DNA of 34,246 nucleotides from Schoenoplectus triqueter (lineage: Eukaryota; Streptophyta; Magnoliopsida; Poales; Cyperaceae), in the NCBI GenBank assembly GCA_964058805.1, contig CAXKVV010001765.1:1-34246 (forward strand), read 5' to 3'. Position numbers and translations under genes: made by a program. The notes under the pieces are model-generated. The model did not search any database and was not told the DNA's origin. It saw nothing but the letters and a program-made list of their open reading frames with translations. Shown one piece after another: positions 10,336 to 20,579 of the stretch (within the stretch, counting starts at the first letter, position 1; every line of letters starts with the position of its first letter).

Positions 10336-11938
10336 GTGCCGCAACTAACGTTCTTATTGTAGTCAAAATATATAAATTACAGTAGTAAGTTTTTGAATGA
10401 CACAAGTTTGAAAAATAATTCACAAAGGACTATAACGTTCTAAATGCAGCCAAAAGTTATATATGTAAGTTAAATGAGCTAGATTCCAATAATATAAGCT
10501 TTCTTTTTGTTATAAGAGTATAAAGCATGCTAAAACTTATACTTTTTTATTTATATTCAATACTAAAAAATTTAAATGTTTAAATAAAAATTGAACTCAT
10601 TCATTTTTATGCGAGAAGCTAAGTCAAATATTATGTTTTTTTTTCGAAGTTCAATTTATGTTAGATCAAGATGTCAAAAGGAGAAGATTATTGTATTTTT
10701 GGAGTCATAAACTATTACGCAATAACATATTATGGAATTTGGCAAAAGAGGGAGGCTGACAGCATGTGCTATACTTGATTTCCAATATGCTCAAAATAAC
10801 ATTATTTTTACGGACATTAAACAAATAATTGTTAATTAATTACAATTTTTTAATCTAAGTAGTAGTTACAAGCCGAGCAATTCAAGATGCACATCGAATA
10901 TCCCGACTCCTGAGTATATCAAATGATTCAAATCTAAGTCATATGCCCAGATAAATGGACCAAAATCATTAATCTCAATTTAATCTCTTCATTTTCAATA
11001 TAAATTTTAATCCACAGTAGAATTAGAGAATTATTAAATATACAATTTATATATGTAACATATATTTTTTTTATAAATTGCACAAGTTGTCTTTAAAATA
11101 GCACTTTGTTCTCAATCTGTCCTAAAAGTTTCAAAATTATCAATTTAATCTTTAAAATATGACTAATTTGTTAATTTATCTTTAAAATTTTTAATTTATA
11201 ATAAGTTAGTCCTGTCATGCATATTCACCATTAAAAAATAATATAAAGATCCATGCTTTCATGAATATCAATGATATATCTTATGCTATTCCTGGCAAAA
11301 TATTTTGGTAAATATAATTTTAAATTTAATTTATAAAAGCACAAAAGTATTATTAATTTATTAATATTTGTTGTCATGAATAATAATCTATACTAGCTTC
11401 GTCATTGAAAAATAATACCATGATAGATAAAAATATCATTTTTTTTAAAGATGGCGCCAATTTGATAACAAAATGATACTTTTAATATTTTTTGAAATAT
11501 TAAGGACCAAACTAGTAGCAAACTTATAATTTAAGTACTAATTGTGTACTTATAATTTAGTGGCGTGAAGGAGCGTGTAAAGTAAATTCTAAGGTAAAAA
11601 TGTTATGGCATTGACAACTAGTAGTGTTTGATCTAATGGTAAAAATAATATTTTTTACGTGCGAATGTTGGAGGGACAGAACTCGGATAAGAGAATTTTT
11701 ATATACACGTAAAGTTGAATAAATTAGACTTGCATTTTTATATAAAAAATGATATAATATTTTGTTTTCGAATTTTAAAGTTCGAAATTTAAATAATTGA
11801 TCTTCTTTTACTCTCTAAATAACAATTTTAGAATTCTTCTGAATACAAAGTTTTTATTATTGTATATGATTTTCGAGCTAAATGTAACCTCTATTCACGA
11901 TACTATAATAATGATTTGTCAAATTACTTTCTCCTCCA
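10336..11938. other. AT-rich intergenic sequence, nothing recognised
   Basis: No gene, RNA or repeat seen. The reading frame at 11797-11982 is AT-rich chance sequence that runs into element M2. Confidence 0.5.
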
Positions 11939-12017
11939 ATAACAAAAGGGAGGGATCCCTTAACAATGTGTTATTTTGGTAATTTTAACAATGCACTTTT
12001 AAACAAACAATGACTGT

Positions 12018-12410
12018 AATTCGGACTTTGTTCTAACAATATAGTTCTCAAATAAATAATTAATAATATAAATTTTAAATATATTTAATAAAACTTCACA
12101 TTAAAGAAAATTTAGACACAATATTTTTAAATGCTAAGTAATAATGATAGTTATAATAATAATTATTATAATAAATAATATAATCAAACACATAATAATC
12201 TATAAATGATCATTAAAAAAGTTGGATGATTTTAAGAGTTAAATTTCACCTTAAGTATAATACACACATTATTTTAAATGAGAGAGAAATTATTTTATAT
12301 GAATCCTTGGATTCAACAAGATGAAAAGATTTTAAACAAAATCAATGATGGAGAAAAGTGATGATGTGGCATGTTTGAAAAGTTTAATCCTCTTTATGTA
12401 TTATGAATTA
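12018..12410. repeat. Dispersed repeat R, copy 1
   Basis: Begins TAATTCGGACT, contains TCAAATAAATAATTAATAAT, a run of ATAATAATAATTATTATAAT-type sequence and TTTTAAGAGTTAA, and ends near TTTATGTATTATGAATT. The same blocks occur in the same order and orientation at 32439-32810. It sits inside M2, so it presumably inserted later. No clear terminal repeats or target duplication. Confidence 0.7.
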
Positions 12411-12636
12411 TGAATACTAAAAAAATCTTAAAAATAGAGAAAAAAAGTATATAGATATCTTCTTTTACTTAATAGATTTATGTGTTTCAAATTTCATGTA
12501 ATTTCATTATTGCTTGATAATTTATCAAAGATCATCAAAATTTTATACAATTTACAATGACTTCAATTTAACCGTTTTTGATGGACCATCGAACCATAAT
12601 AAAAATGTATGAAATTTAAAATACTTATCAATCTGA

Positions 12637-14050
12637 TCTCCTCTTCCACTCCAGCCCCGACAACTTCGAAGTACAAGCAATCTAGGGTTTCTCCACCAGT
12701 CATCACCCACTACAACCTGGGGTTTCTCCATCAGCCACAACCACCCACCCAAGCTCAGCCCTCCCTCCACCAACAGCAGCACCACCCTCAACTCGTTGGC
12801 CTTCTCATCCGACTAACAATAGTCGTCGAGCCCTCAAGGTCTGTGTGCCCCCTCTCTCACCAGGGCTAGCAGCTCCCTTCCCTACTTAGCTCACATTTCC
12901 TCCAGCGAAGACCCCAAAATCACTCCCCTTACTTCACCCCTTCTCCATGTCGAACCTCGGCCCTCTCACACACTGACCACCGACCAGAGTTAGGTCACGA
13001 CGCCCCACACCTGACCCACTTCACCCCCCCCCCCACCAATTCCTCACTTCTCGCTGCCCTTTCTCCCCTTCCACCTCCCCACTCGACAATAATCTCTTCG
13101 CAGGTTGGATCTATTCCAACTCGCTCGACAATATCATGCCTCATGGGCGACACCCGAGCGAACAGCCCCTCGTCGTTCTTCATGCCACTGCCTTGAGCCA
13201 AAATTGGTAATCTTTCGACTCTTTTTTTTCTGGCCGTGTGCCTTTGTTGAGTCTCGACCCTTAGTACTTAGTGCTTGTCTTGTATCAGTATTTCTATTGG
13301 TACAAGTGTTTCATGCACTTGCGTGTGCCACCACTTTGGGTTCACTAGTATCATCATATATTGGGTCTCATTTCACGAAAGAGCGCCAGCTCAGGTTTCA
13401 TTACATGAAGTAACACCATATCTCGGGTTTCATCATTGTTGGGTTTCCTGCTCTCTCTCTCTCTCTCCCACCGATCTAGGGTTTCACCATTGTCACCACC
13501 CTCGAGTTCGCCGCCACCATCAGTTCTAGGGTTTCTTCTTGAGAGCACCATCATCAGCCACGATTCATTATAGGCTAAAGGTCAGGCCAATGAAGAAGGC
13601 AAGTTATGTGCATCAAGAGACATATTTCTTATTAGCCGAAAATGGAGTCGCTAATTGGGATTGTAATGTGGGACAAAACATTAATTGGTGACTTATGGCT
13701 CTTTACAGACATCGACCCCTTTAGAACTAGTGGTTACACACCTTCTGCCCTACTTCCTTGCAGGTGCTAGGATTCCCATGGCGAGCACAAATGGTGTAAG
13801 AAGAAGCTGATCTTTTTCTTTTAATTTTTTTTTCTTTTTTACCTGATTTGTATAAGGAGATGTGTTTGTACTTCATGGGTTCCTTTCGTCTTTTTTTCAT
13901 TTTTCCTTTCTTTATCTTCCTTCTAATCTGTATAACTTTTTTTAATTTGCTTTAATGAAAATCAATAGTAGATTTTTCATCTACTACATCAAAAATAAAT
14001 TAGATTATTATATTTTGATTATGGTTATATTATAATTATATTATTATATT
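12637..14050 (+). other. CT-rich gene-leader-like segment inside M2 (possible captured host sequence)
   Basis: The base composition changes sharply to C- and T-rich plus-strand sequence. There are several TCTAGGGTTTC-type motifs common in plant 5' leaders (near 12682, 13477 and 13524), a poly-C run near 13027 and a CT microsatellite near 13451. Later, CCTTCCTTGCAGGTGCTAGG resembles a 3' splice site, followed by ATGGCGAGCACAAATG and a possible donor GTGTAAG (about 13779-13801). A small frame at 13590-13691 reads MKKASYVHQETYFLLAE then stops after 33 codons. I cannot name a source gene. The overlapping longer frames here on both strands look like by-products of the composition. It could instead be a separate insertion into M2. 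Confidence 0.5.
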
Positions 14051-14132
14051 ATAATTATAGTGATGATTATATTATTTACAAGTGTATTATCAAGATTGTG
14101 AAAATAACTCATTGTTCAATTCCCATAACAAA

Positions 14133-15360
14133 AATAAACAAACTGAATCGAATCATAAACCGTTTATTACACGTCTTTTTTGGAACTTCGAAAATTTGCG
14201 AGCTTATATTGAACGCTTTTAGTTTTATTCTCGAACGATTTTTAACGGATCGGGTATAGAAATTTGTCAGATCGGATTAACAAAAAAAGCTCATACCCTA
14301 GTCCTCGAACCATCCAATCCAAGGAGGGATATGTTCCTGGAAATAATAAAAGCTAATAAATCTGTGAGGTCAGCGTGGATCTTTCTTAGGAGAAGAAGAC
14401 AAAACCTCCTGCTTGGAAGAAAACAATGCTGTCTACATAGGAAATACCACCCTAAAAAAACATAAGAAATACCCACGGTTTATTTCTGCGTTGTCGACTA
14501 AAATGGAGATGTCCATATGAACTTAGGCCAAGCTCATTCAGATTCAATCTTTAACCTAGGCCAAGCTCATTCAGATTCAATCTTTAACCAATGAGAGCAG
14601 GGGCGGATTTAAGTTAAACCACGCGTTCAGTTGATGTCATGAATTTTAAAAAATAGTATTTTATATTAAAGTTTTTTTAATCTGATTATTTTTCATTGAG
14701 AAAAAATATTTAATATCGTGGATAATGAAATAATTATGCAAAAAAATTAAAATATGAAGTCTCATAAAAAAAAAATTTTATCGCTGTGATTATTTATTAT
14801 TTTGACTTTTATTTTTTGTTACTTTTAATATATAAAAGATATTATTTTAATATTTTTATTTAATACCCGATTTGTTAATGATTTTAAACCCGATAAGTTA
14901 CTGAATCTGATTATTAATCCCCTGATCAAAAACCTCCATCCACCCTAATGAGACTATATGCCTTCAAAATAAACAAATCCAAAAATATGCCTCAAAATAA
15001 AATAAAATAAATCAAATTATCTATAAATTATTTTTTCTTGTAGTATAATTATAAAAGCTTGATTATAAAACTTAGGAACTATGAACAAAAGAATATCTGG
15101 AATCGATATACTAATAACTGTAAATTAATGATTCACTGTCCGGACCATCGGTAATTGTGCTGTGTCATTTTTTTTTTCTTTTTTATTCGAGGTCGGTAGA
15201 TAAATGTCCATTTTATTATTTTTGAAATAAAAAAGTACTCACGGGAATTTAAACCGAGAACAACTCAAGTACACTACTAAAACAACCGTTCACTTAGTTA
15301 TCAAATTTTTCAAATAAAGTAAAAATGATTTTGAATATTATTTAATATGCCAATAAAAAA
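14133..15360. other. No gene recognised
   Basis: Mostly AT-rich. The frame at 14291-14476 on the minus strand has no family signature. A 33-bp tandem duplication lies at 14524-14589 (separate entry). Confidence 0.5.
14524..14589. repeat. 33-bp perfect tandem duplication
   Basis: TAGGCCAAGCTCATTCAGAT and the bases that follow are repeated exactly at 14524 and 14557. Recent slippage or duplication. Confidence 0.9.
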
Positions 15361-15368
15361 TTACTTAA

Positions 15369-15762
15369 AGAGTGGGATCAATTGACAATGGGTTATTTTG
15401 ACAACTTTGACAATGGATCTCTAAATAAATACAAAAAATCATAAAAATGAAAAAAAAAAGTTTATAGATGTGTTTTTCTACTTTTAGATTGATGGTCATT
15501 CAAATTTCATGCAATTTCATTATCGTTTGATAGTTCATCAAAGACCATCAAATTTTCATGCAATTTACAACGGTTCTAATTTAATAGTCTTTGATGGACT
15601 ATCAAATGATAATGAAATTGCATGAAATTTAAATGGCCCATCAATTTAAAGGTAGAAGAACACATCTATAAACTTTTTTTCATTTTTAAGATTTTTTTGT
15701 ATTTATTTAGACGTCCATTGTCAAAATTATCAAAATAAATCATTGTCAACCGATCTCTTCTC
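15369..15762. mobile_element. Hairpin MITE M3 (hAT-like, 8-bp TSD)
   Basis: A 394-bp element flanked by TTACTTAA (15361-15368 and 15763-15770). The left end GATCAATTGACAATGGGTTA mirrors the right end ATTGTCAACCGATC. The inner inverted repeat has TTCATCAAAGACCATCA on one arm and AGTCTTTGATGGACTATCAA on the other, around TTTACAACGG. Non-coding. Confidence 0.9.
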
Positions 15763-15813
15763 TTACTTAAAACTGCATGTCATTTAGATCTAAGTTTCAG
15801 AAGATACTACATA

Positions 15814-16394
15814 TAGGGATGGCAATTTAGCCCGCGGTCCGGTGAAACCGCTCGGATCCAGCTCGGATCCAGCCCGGATCGACGTCACCCGCTTGGCCCG
15901 GTCAATGAACGGGTAGGGCCGGGCCGGGTACAGGTTTGAAGTTAGGCCCGCCCGTCCGACCCGAAATAATTATATATATATATATATATATATAGAGTGA
16001 GGCTATGGTGCTTCGCGAAGCACAAAACCTCCCGTGCTTCGCGTCCGTATCTCGAATTTGAAAGTTCATACGCTCGATCCAAACCGTTGAACATGATCTT
16101 CATATTGAAATATCTTTGGAGATCAAAATTTATATTTTTTTGAATTTTTTTGCTATTTTTTAGATGGGTACAAAATCGCTAGTTTTGGATGGTGCAGAAA
16201 TCGTTAGATCAGCAAATTTTATACTCATTTAAAAAATAGCAAAAAAATTCAAAAAAATATAAAATTTGATCTCCAAAGATATTTCAATATGAAGATCATG
16301 TTCAACGGTTTGGATCGAGCGTATGAACTTTCAAATTCGAGATACGGACGCGAAGCACGGGAGGTTTTGTGCTTTGCGAAGCACCATAGCCTCA

Positions 16395-16431
<37 letters not shown>

Positions 16432-17147
16432 TTATATTTATACTTATATTATATATATTTTTATATATTATATATCAATATATTCTAAAAATTATGAAAA
16501 ATTTTAATATAACACTAATATCATTTAAATTATATTAAATATTTAGTTATGATATTATTATATGAATAAAAGAACTAATATTTTTGAAATTTATAAATGT
16601 GAATAATATAATTCAATAGATATCTTGGTACTTTTTTAGTTATATCTTTTAAATTGAAAATCCAATCAATACAAACTTAATTTCTTTAAAACCATGACAA
16701 CTATATCTATCATTTTTATATTTTGATCACTTTTAGAAATAGAAAATATATATCTCAAAAATTCATATTATGAAGGTTAGCTGCAGAAAAATTTTAGACC
16801 TCTGAATTCTTTTTTAATCATAATTTTGTACTGAAAAATTATATTAAGGTGAAATAAAATTCTGTAGATTCATAACAATAAAATCTACAACTTTTATATT
16901 TTAAGTTTTCTCAAATTCATAATCTAAAATGCTAAAAAAAAATATGTTTCTCAGCTGATTTTAAAAAATTATACTACAAAACGGGTCTGGATGGGCCAGA
17001 CCATAAAAACTCGGCCCGCAGGCAGGACAAACCGAGATGTTTAGGCTCGGAGGTATGGGCCGGGCAGAACGAGTATGTGATTTTGATGGACAGATCGGGC
17101 CACGGGATTGACATTATACCCGCCTACCCGGCCCAATGTCATCTCTA
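15814..17147. mobile_element. Non-coding hAT element, 1.33 kb, perfect 8-bp TSD
   Basis: Flanked by ACTACATA (15806-15813 and 17148-17155). The left terminus TAGGGATGGCAATTTA and the right terminus, read inward as TAGAGATGACATTGGG, are hAT-type inverted repeats. Both subterminal regions are rich in GCCCG/CGGGC motifs while the middle is AT-rich. No transposase remains. A fold-back MITE at 15995-16397 is inserted in a TA microsatellite near the left end. Confidence 0.9.
15995..16397. mobile_element. Fold-back MITE, ~180-bp near-identical arms (MULE-like)
   Basis: Starts GAGTGAGGCTATGGTGCTTC and ends with its complement. The arms match almost base for base over about 180 bp, with a loop of about 45 bp near 16180-16220. 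Just inside each end is a self-complementary segment GTGCTTCGCGAAGCAC (one mismatch in the right copy). It lies inside a TA run, so the target duplication cannot be fixed; TATATATAT on both sides fits 9 bp. A relative is at 33116-33495. The frames at 16289-16538 are arm sequence, not genes. Confidence 0.87.
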
Positions 17148-17199
17148 ACTACATAACTTGTATGATAAGCTAACAGTATCACTGTATCATTATATATTA

Positions 17200-17575
17200 T
17201 GAGAGGGGGTCGGTTGATAATGGGTTATTTTGACAACCTTGATAATGGATCTCTAAATAAATACAAAAAAATAATAAAAAAACAAATTATAGATGTGTTT
17301 TTCTACCTATGGATTGAGTGTCATTCAAATTTCATTATCGTTTGTTAGGCCATCAAAAACCGTTAAATTGGAATCGCTGTAAATTACATAAAAATTTGAT
17401 GGTCTTTGATGGACTATCAAACGATAATGAAATTGCATGAAATTTGAATGACCCTCAATCCATATATAGAAGAACAAATCTATAAACTTGTTTTCATTTT
17501 TCATTTTTTTTATATTTATTTAGAGGTTCATTGTCAAGATTATCAAAATAACTTATTATCAACCTATCCCTTCTC
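17200..17575. mobile_element. Hairpin MITE M4 (hAT-like, 8-bp TSD)
   Basis: A 376-bp element flanked by ATATATTA (17192-17199 and 17576-17583). The left end GTCGGTTGATAATGGGTTAT mirrors the right end AACTTATTATCAACCTATCC. It has the same inner CTTTGATGG inverted repeat as M1, M3 and M5. Its right end is 92 bp from the left end of hAT element A. Confidence 0.9.
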
Positions 17576-18057
17576 ATATATTATATGTATCTTTTAGAAG
17601 ATATTTTTGACACAGAAAAAAAATGCCATTGTGAATCAATGGAGATAGCCAAACACAAAGGGCACAATAGAGTTGTAAAATAACTCGTTCGAGTCAGATC
17701 TGACCCGTCCGATCTGTGGTCGAGACCCGTCCCGTCCTGATCTGTGCTCAAATCTGTCATATCCGTGACCCATTAGAACCAGCGGGTCTAGCATGGGCGT
17801 GGGCAAAAAAATTAAAAAAATTTGTGCTAGACCTGACTTGTTTTAGACCCGTCCTAACCCGACCCGCCCCGCCCAACCCGTGATAACCCATGCCCGACCT
17901 GACCTGACCCAGGAAACCCAAGAATAAAACCCAAGAATCCAACCCATCCGATCTGACCCACTTTACCCGTTTGACCCAACCCACTTTACTCGTTAAATCT
18001 GACCCGTCAGCAGCTAAAATTCAAAAAAAATCAAAATCATAATTCAATTTTTTTCCC

Positions 18058-18065
18058 TATAAATA
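18058..18065 (+). promoter_or_regulatory. TATA box of hAT element A
   Basis: CCCTATAAATATCACC precedes a CT-rich leader (ACTCTATCTCTCTTCTCAAT). Element B has TATAAATA in the matching position with a very similar leader (CCCTCTCTTCTCAATC), so this is a promoter shared by the family. The leader continues to a GT at 18351 that opens the 5'UTR intron (AAAAG|GTTAGT); the acceptor is TTTTTTAG at 18726. Confidence 0.7.
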
Positions 18066-18735
18066 TCACCTAATTTCATCTCATATCCTAATACAAATAA
18101 CTTTACTCTATCTCTCTTCTCAATTCTCCAAACCAAACTCTCTCTCGTTAATTCGTTAATCGTTAGATATTAGCACATCTCTAATTATATTATTATAGTA
18201 ATTTTATTATATTATCCAGAAAAAATCGACAATATTTATATTAGTCTTATTTAGTTATTATTGTCAATTTAACATTCGTTATATTATCCATCATCAATTC
18301 GTTTTAAAGTTTTGGGCTTTCGATAATCTTTCGATTCCGACAAAAAAAAGGTTAGTTATTAGTATATATTATATTTTATAATTAGTATTTTGTAATTAAT
18401 TTATATTTTTTTTAGTAATTAGTTTTTTAAATATATATTTGCATTATTTTTTCCATTCATTTCTTTTAATTAGATTTTATTAGATTATTTATTTTTTTAA
18501 TTAGTTATATTTTTAATTTATAATAATTAGTTCTTTTTATAGAATATTCTTTAATAATTAATTTTTTGAATAATTATTTTTATCATTAGTTTCTTTTAAT
18601 CAATTTTTTGTTATATTCTTTATTTTTTGTTACATTCTTTATTTCATTAGTTGTATATTTAATTTGTAATAATTAATTATTTTTTATATTTATAACGTTC
18701 ATTATATTTTTTTAATGTTTTTTTAGAAATATCAA

Positions 18736-19229
18736 ATGAAATCTCCTTATCCCTCTCATGCCGAAAAAATGGCACATCGATTGAGCGTTGAAATTTTTTG
18801 TGAAGAAATGTCACGTTCTAACCATCTGAATCCATACTATCAACAAAATTCTAATCCTTCGCATCCTTATTATCAACAAATTACATCACAACAATATTAT
18901 TCATCACAACCGCATGTTGATCCTAATTATAACCTGCAAATCACTTCCTTTAGTATCGGACAAGGTTCGTCGTCATTTCCGTCAAGTTCTAATCAATATC
19001 CCTCAATTTCCCAATGGCCCGTGATATATTTGTCGTGATCGTGTCAATCGTCCCTTCCGAATTCTGTTTTAGTTCAGCAAATAGGATACTATTTGAACGA
19101 CTTGTATGCTTAAAAGATTAGTTTGATGCAGAACAACGTAATCAACATGCACCCGTAGAACAATCATCCGGTGAATTTATGACAGAAGCAGATGGAGACT
19201 CAAATGGTACGCTAGAAAATGAGCTATGA
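18736..19229 (+). pseudogene. hAT transposase remnant of element A (N-terminus plus C-terminal dimerisation region)
   Basis: The ATG follows the 5'UTR intron acceptor by 9 nt. The N-terminus (AHRLSVEIFCEEM, then NPYYQQ) matches that of element B (MHRLSVDIFGEDV, NPSQYYQQ). After about 90 low-complexity residues the BED finger and catalytic region are missing. Next comes the hAT C-terminal region: in the first frame YPSIS, then a 1-nt frameshift at about 19010 to MARDIFVVIVSIVPSE and SSANRIL, a gap, then FERLVCLKD with TAG (19119-19121) where hAT proteins usually have Trp, then FDAEQRNQ and a tail ending at TGA 19227-19229. The frameshift, nonsense codon and large deletion make it non-functional. 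Without the shift the first frame stops at 19036-19038. Confidence 0.85.
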
Positions 19230-19366
19230 TATATAAACTCAAATTTTTAGATGGTATTTATAAACACCTACATTCTTTATTGTTTCCTATTTTTAATATT
19301 TTTCTAGCATTTACAATCCTTATTTGATTTTTTTTCAATAAACTTTACTAACCAAAAAAAAATTAG

Positions 19367-19422
19367 AACTCCGCCTATGTATTACATAATCGGTCCCAAA
19401 CCCGGAATAAAGGAGGAGGGTA
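19367..19422 (+). other. Conserved GC-rich 3' block of the hAT family (copy in A)
   Basis: AACTCCGCCTATG, a short spacer, CATAATCGGTCCCAAACCCG, then AATAAAGGAGGAGGGTAG. It lies about 140 bp after the coding remnant. The same block, inverted with element B, lies at 20505-20564. It stands out from AT-rich surroundings and is better conserved than its flanks. Confidence 0.75.
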
Positions 19423-19541
19423 GTTTTATTTATAACTCATTTATTTAATTTTTATAATATTTAATTTTTTTCTTAATTTTTTTAAAGTTATATCATTTTA
19501 TTCGAATTCTTTAAGATTTTATTTAAATTTTTACTTAAGTT

Positions 19542-19858
19542 ATATCATTTAAAATTTTATTTCAATTTATTTTAAGTCATATCATTTAAGATTTTATTTA
19601 ATTTTTAAATAATTATTTTCGGTTTTTTATAATTTTCTAGAATTTTTTGAAATTTTTTGATTATTTTTTAACTTTGAAAAAAATGATAAAAAATAAAATA
19701 ATTTTTTTATATCATTTAAAATTATATTTCAATTTATTTTAAGTCATATTATTTAAGATTTTATTTAATTTTTAAATAATTATTTTCGTTTTTTTTACAA
19801 TTTTTTAGAATTTTTTTGGAATTTTTTGATTATTTTTTAACTTTGAAAAAAAATAATT
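19542..19858. repeat. 167-bp tandem duplication in element A
   Basis: ATATCATTTAAAATT at 19542 and 19709 starts two similar copies, each running through TTTTAAATAATTATTTTCG to GATTATTTTTTAACTTTGAA. It lies in the AT-rich 3' non-coding part of A. Confidence 0.8.
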
Positions 19859-20024
19859 GTTTTTGTCAAGAATGTAAGTATTTATATATTTTTAATAATT
19901 ATTTTTTAATTTCTCAGAATTTTTGAGAATTTATTTCGATTTTTCAGAATTTTAGAAAAAAAAAATTGAACCCGCCGACCCGTCCCACCTGTTCCGACCC
20001 GTCCTGTCCCGACTAGTGGATTGA

Positions 20025-20190
20025 AGACGGTCCGGTCCGGACCCGGACGGTCCACGGTCCCGCACGGTCCACGGTCCCGCACGGTCCAAACGGTCCGGTC
20101 CAAGACGGTCCAAATTGGAAAAAACCGAACCCGTCCCACCGTTGGCCCCCGGGGGCCGGACCCCCACGGGACGGTCCGGTCCGGTCCAAA
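20025..20190. repeat. CGGTCC subterminal cluster, 3' end of B
   Basis: More than a dozen GGTCC/GGACC motifs, mostly as ACGGTCC or CCGGTCC, with tandem CACGGTCCCG units. Such clusters near hAT ends are candidate transposase-binding sites. Short reading frames here on both strands encode Gly/Pro/Arg repeats and are not genes. Confidence 0.75.
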
Positions 20191-20504
20191 TTTTTTTTTT
20201 TTATAAATTGAAAAAAATAATAATTTATCATATTTTTTAATAATAATTTTTAACTAATTCGAATTATTATTTTTAATTGTTTAAAAATTTAATAGTACTA
20301 AAAAATTAAAAAAATTGTAAAAAAATAAAATTTCAGAAAATTATAAAAAAATAATAAAAGTTGAAAAATAAATTTATTAATTTTTAAATAATCATTTTCA
20401 TCAAATTAATTATGTATTTTTGAATAATTTAAAAATCAAATAATACACAAAAAAATTATAAAATATCAAAAATTATAAAATAAAATTTGGATAATATTTT
20501 AAGT

Positions 20505-20564
20505 TACCCTCCTCCTTTAATCCGGGCTTGGGACCGGCTATGTTAAAAAAACATAGGCGGAGTT
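20505..20564 (-). other. Conserved GC-rich 3' block of the hAT family (copy in B)
   Basis: On the minus strand: AACTCCGCCTATG, a T-rich spacer, CATAGCCGGTCCCAAGCCCG, then ATTAAAGGAGGAGGGTA. CCTATG and CATAG are complementary, so a small hairpin can form. It starts about 15 bp after the TAA-region end of the coding frame. Matches 19367-19422 in element A. Confidence 0.78.
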
Positions 20565-20579
20565 ATAACTTTTTTTTTG

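Larger units (their letters stand above)
11947..14124. mobile_element. Long member M2 of the hairpin MITE family, with internal cargo
   Basis: Flanked by the perfect 8-bp duplication ATAACAAA (11939-11946 and 14125-14132). The left end AGGGAGGGATCCCTTAACAATG and the right end CATTGTTCAATTCCC correspond to the ends of copies M1, M3 and M4. Family sequence is present at about 11947-12017, 12411-12636 (including the inner CTTTGATGG-type inverted repeat) and about 14065-14124. It is interrupted by repeat R (12018-12410) and by a 1.4-kb unrelated segment (about 12637-14050). Total 2,178 bp, against 336-394 bp for the other copies. Confidence 0.8.

Noticed and set aside
12552..13554. Several overlapping frames on both strands in the CT-rich segment
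   Set aside because: They overlap in both directions and give low-complexity Pro/Ser/Gly-rich products, as expected from CT-rich leader-like DNA.
16289..16538. Two overlapping plus-strand frames
   Set aside because: They lie on the right arm of a fold-back MITE and run into a TA microsatellite (Tyr-Ile repeats).
17757..17984. 75-codon minus-strand frame rich in Gly, Val and Arg
   Set aside because: Made by the ACCCG-type subterminal motifs of hAT element A.
19906..20231. Frames on both strands encoding Gly/Pro/Arg/Asp-rich peptides
   Set aside because: Translation of the CGGTCC subterminal cluster; no single frame is favoured.
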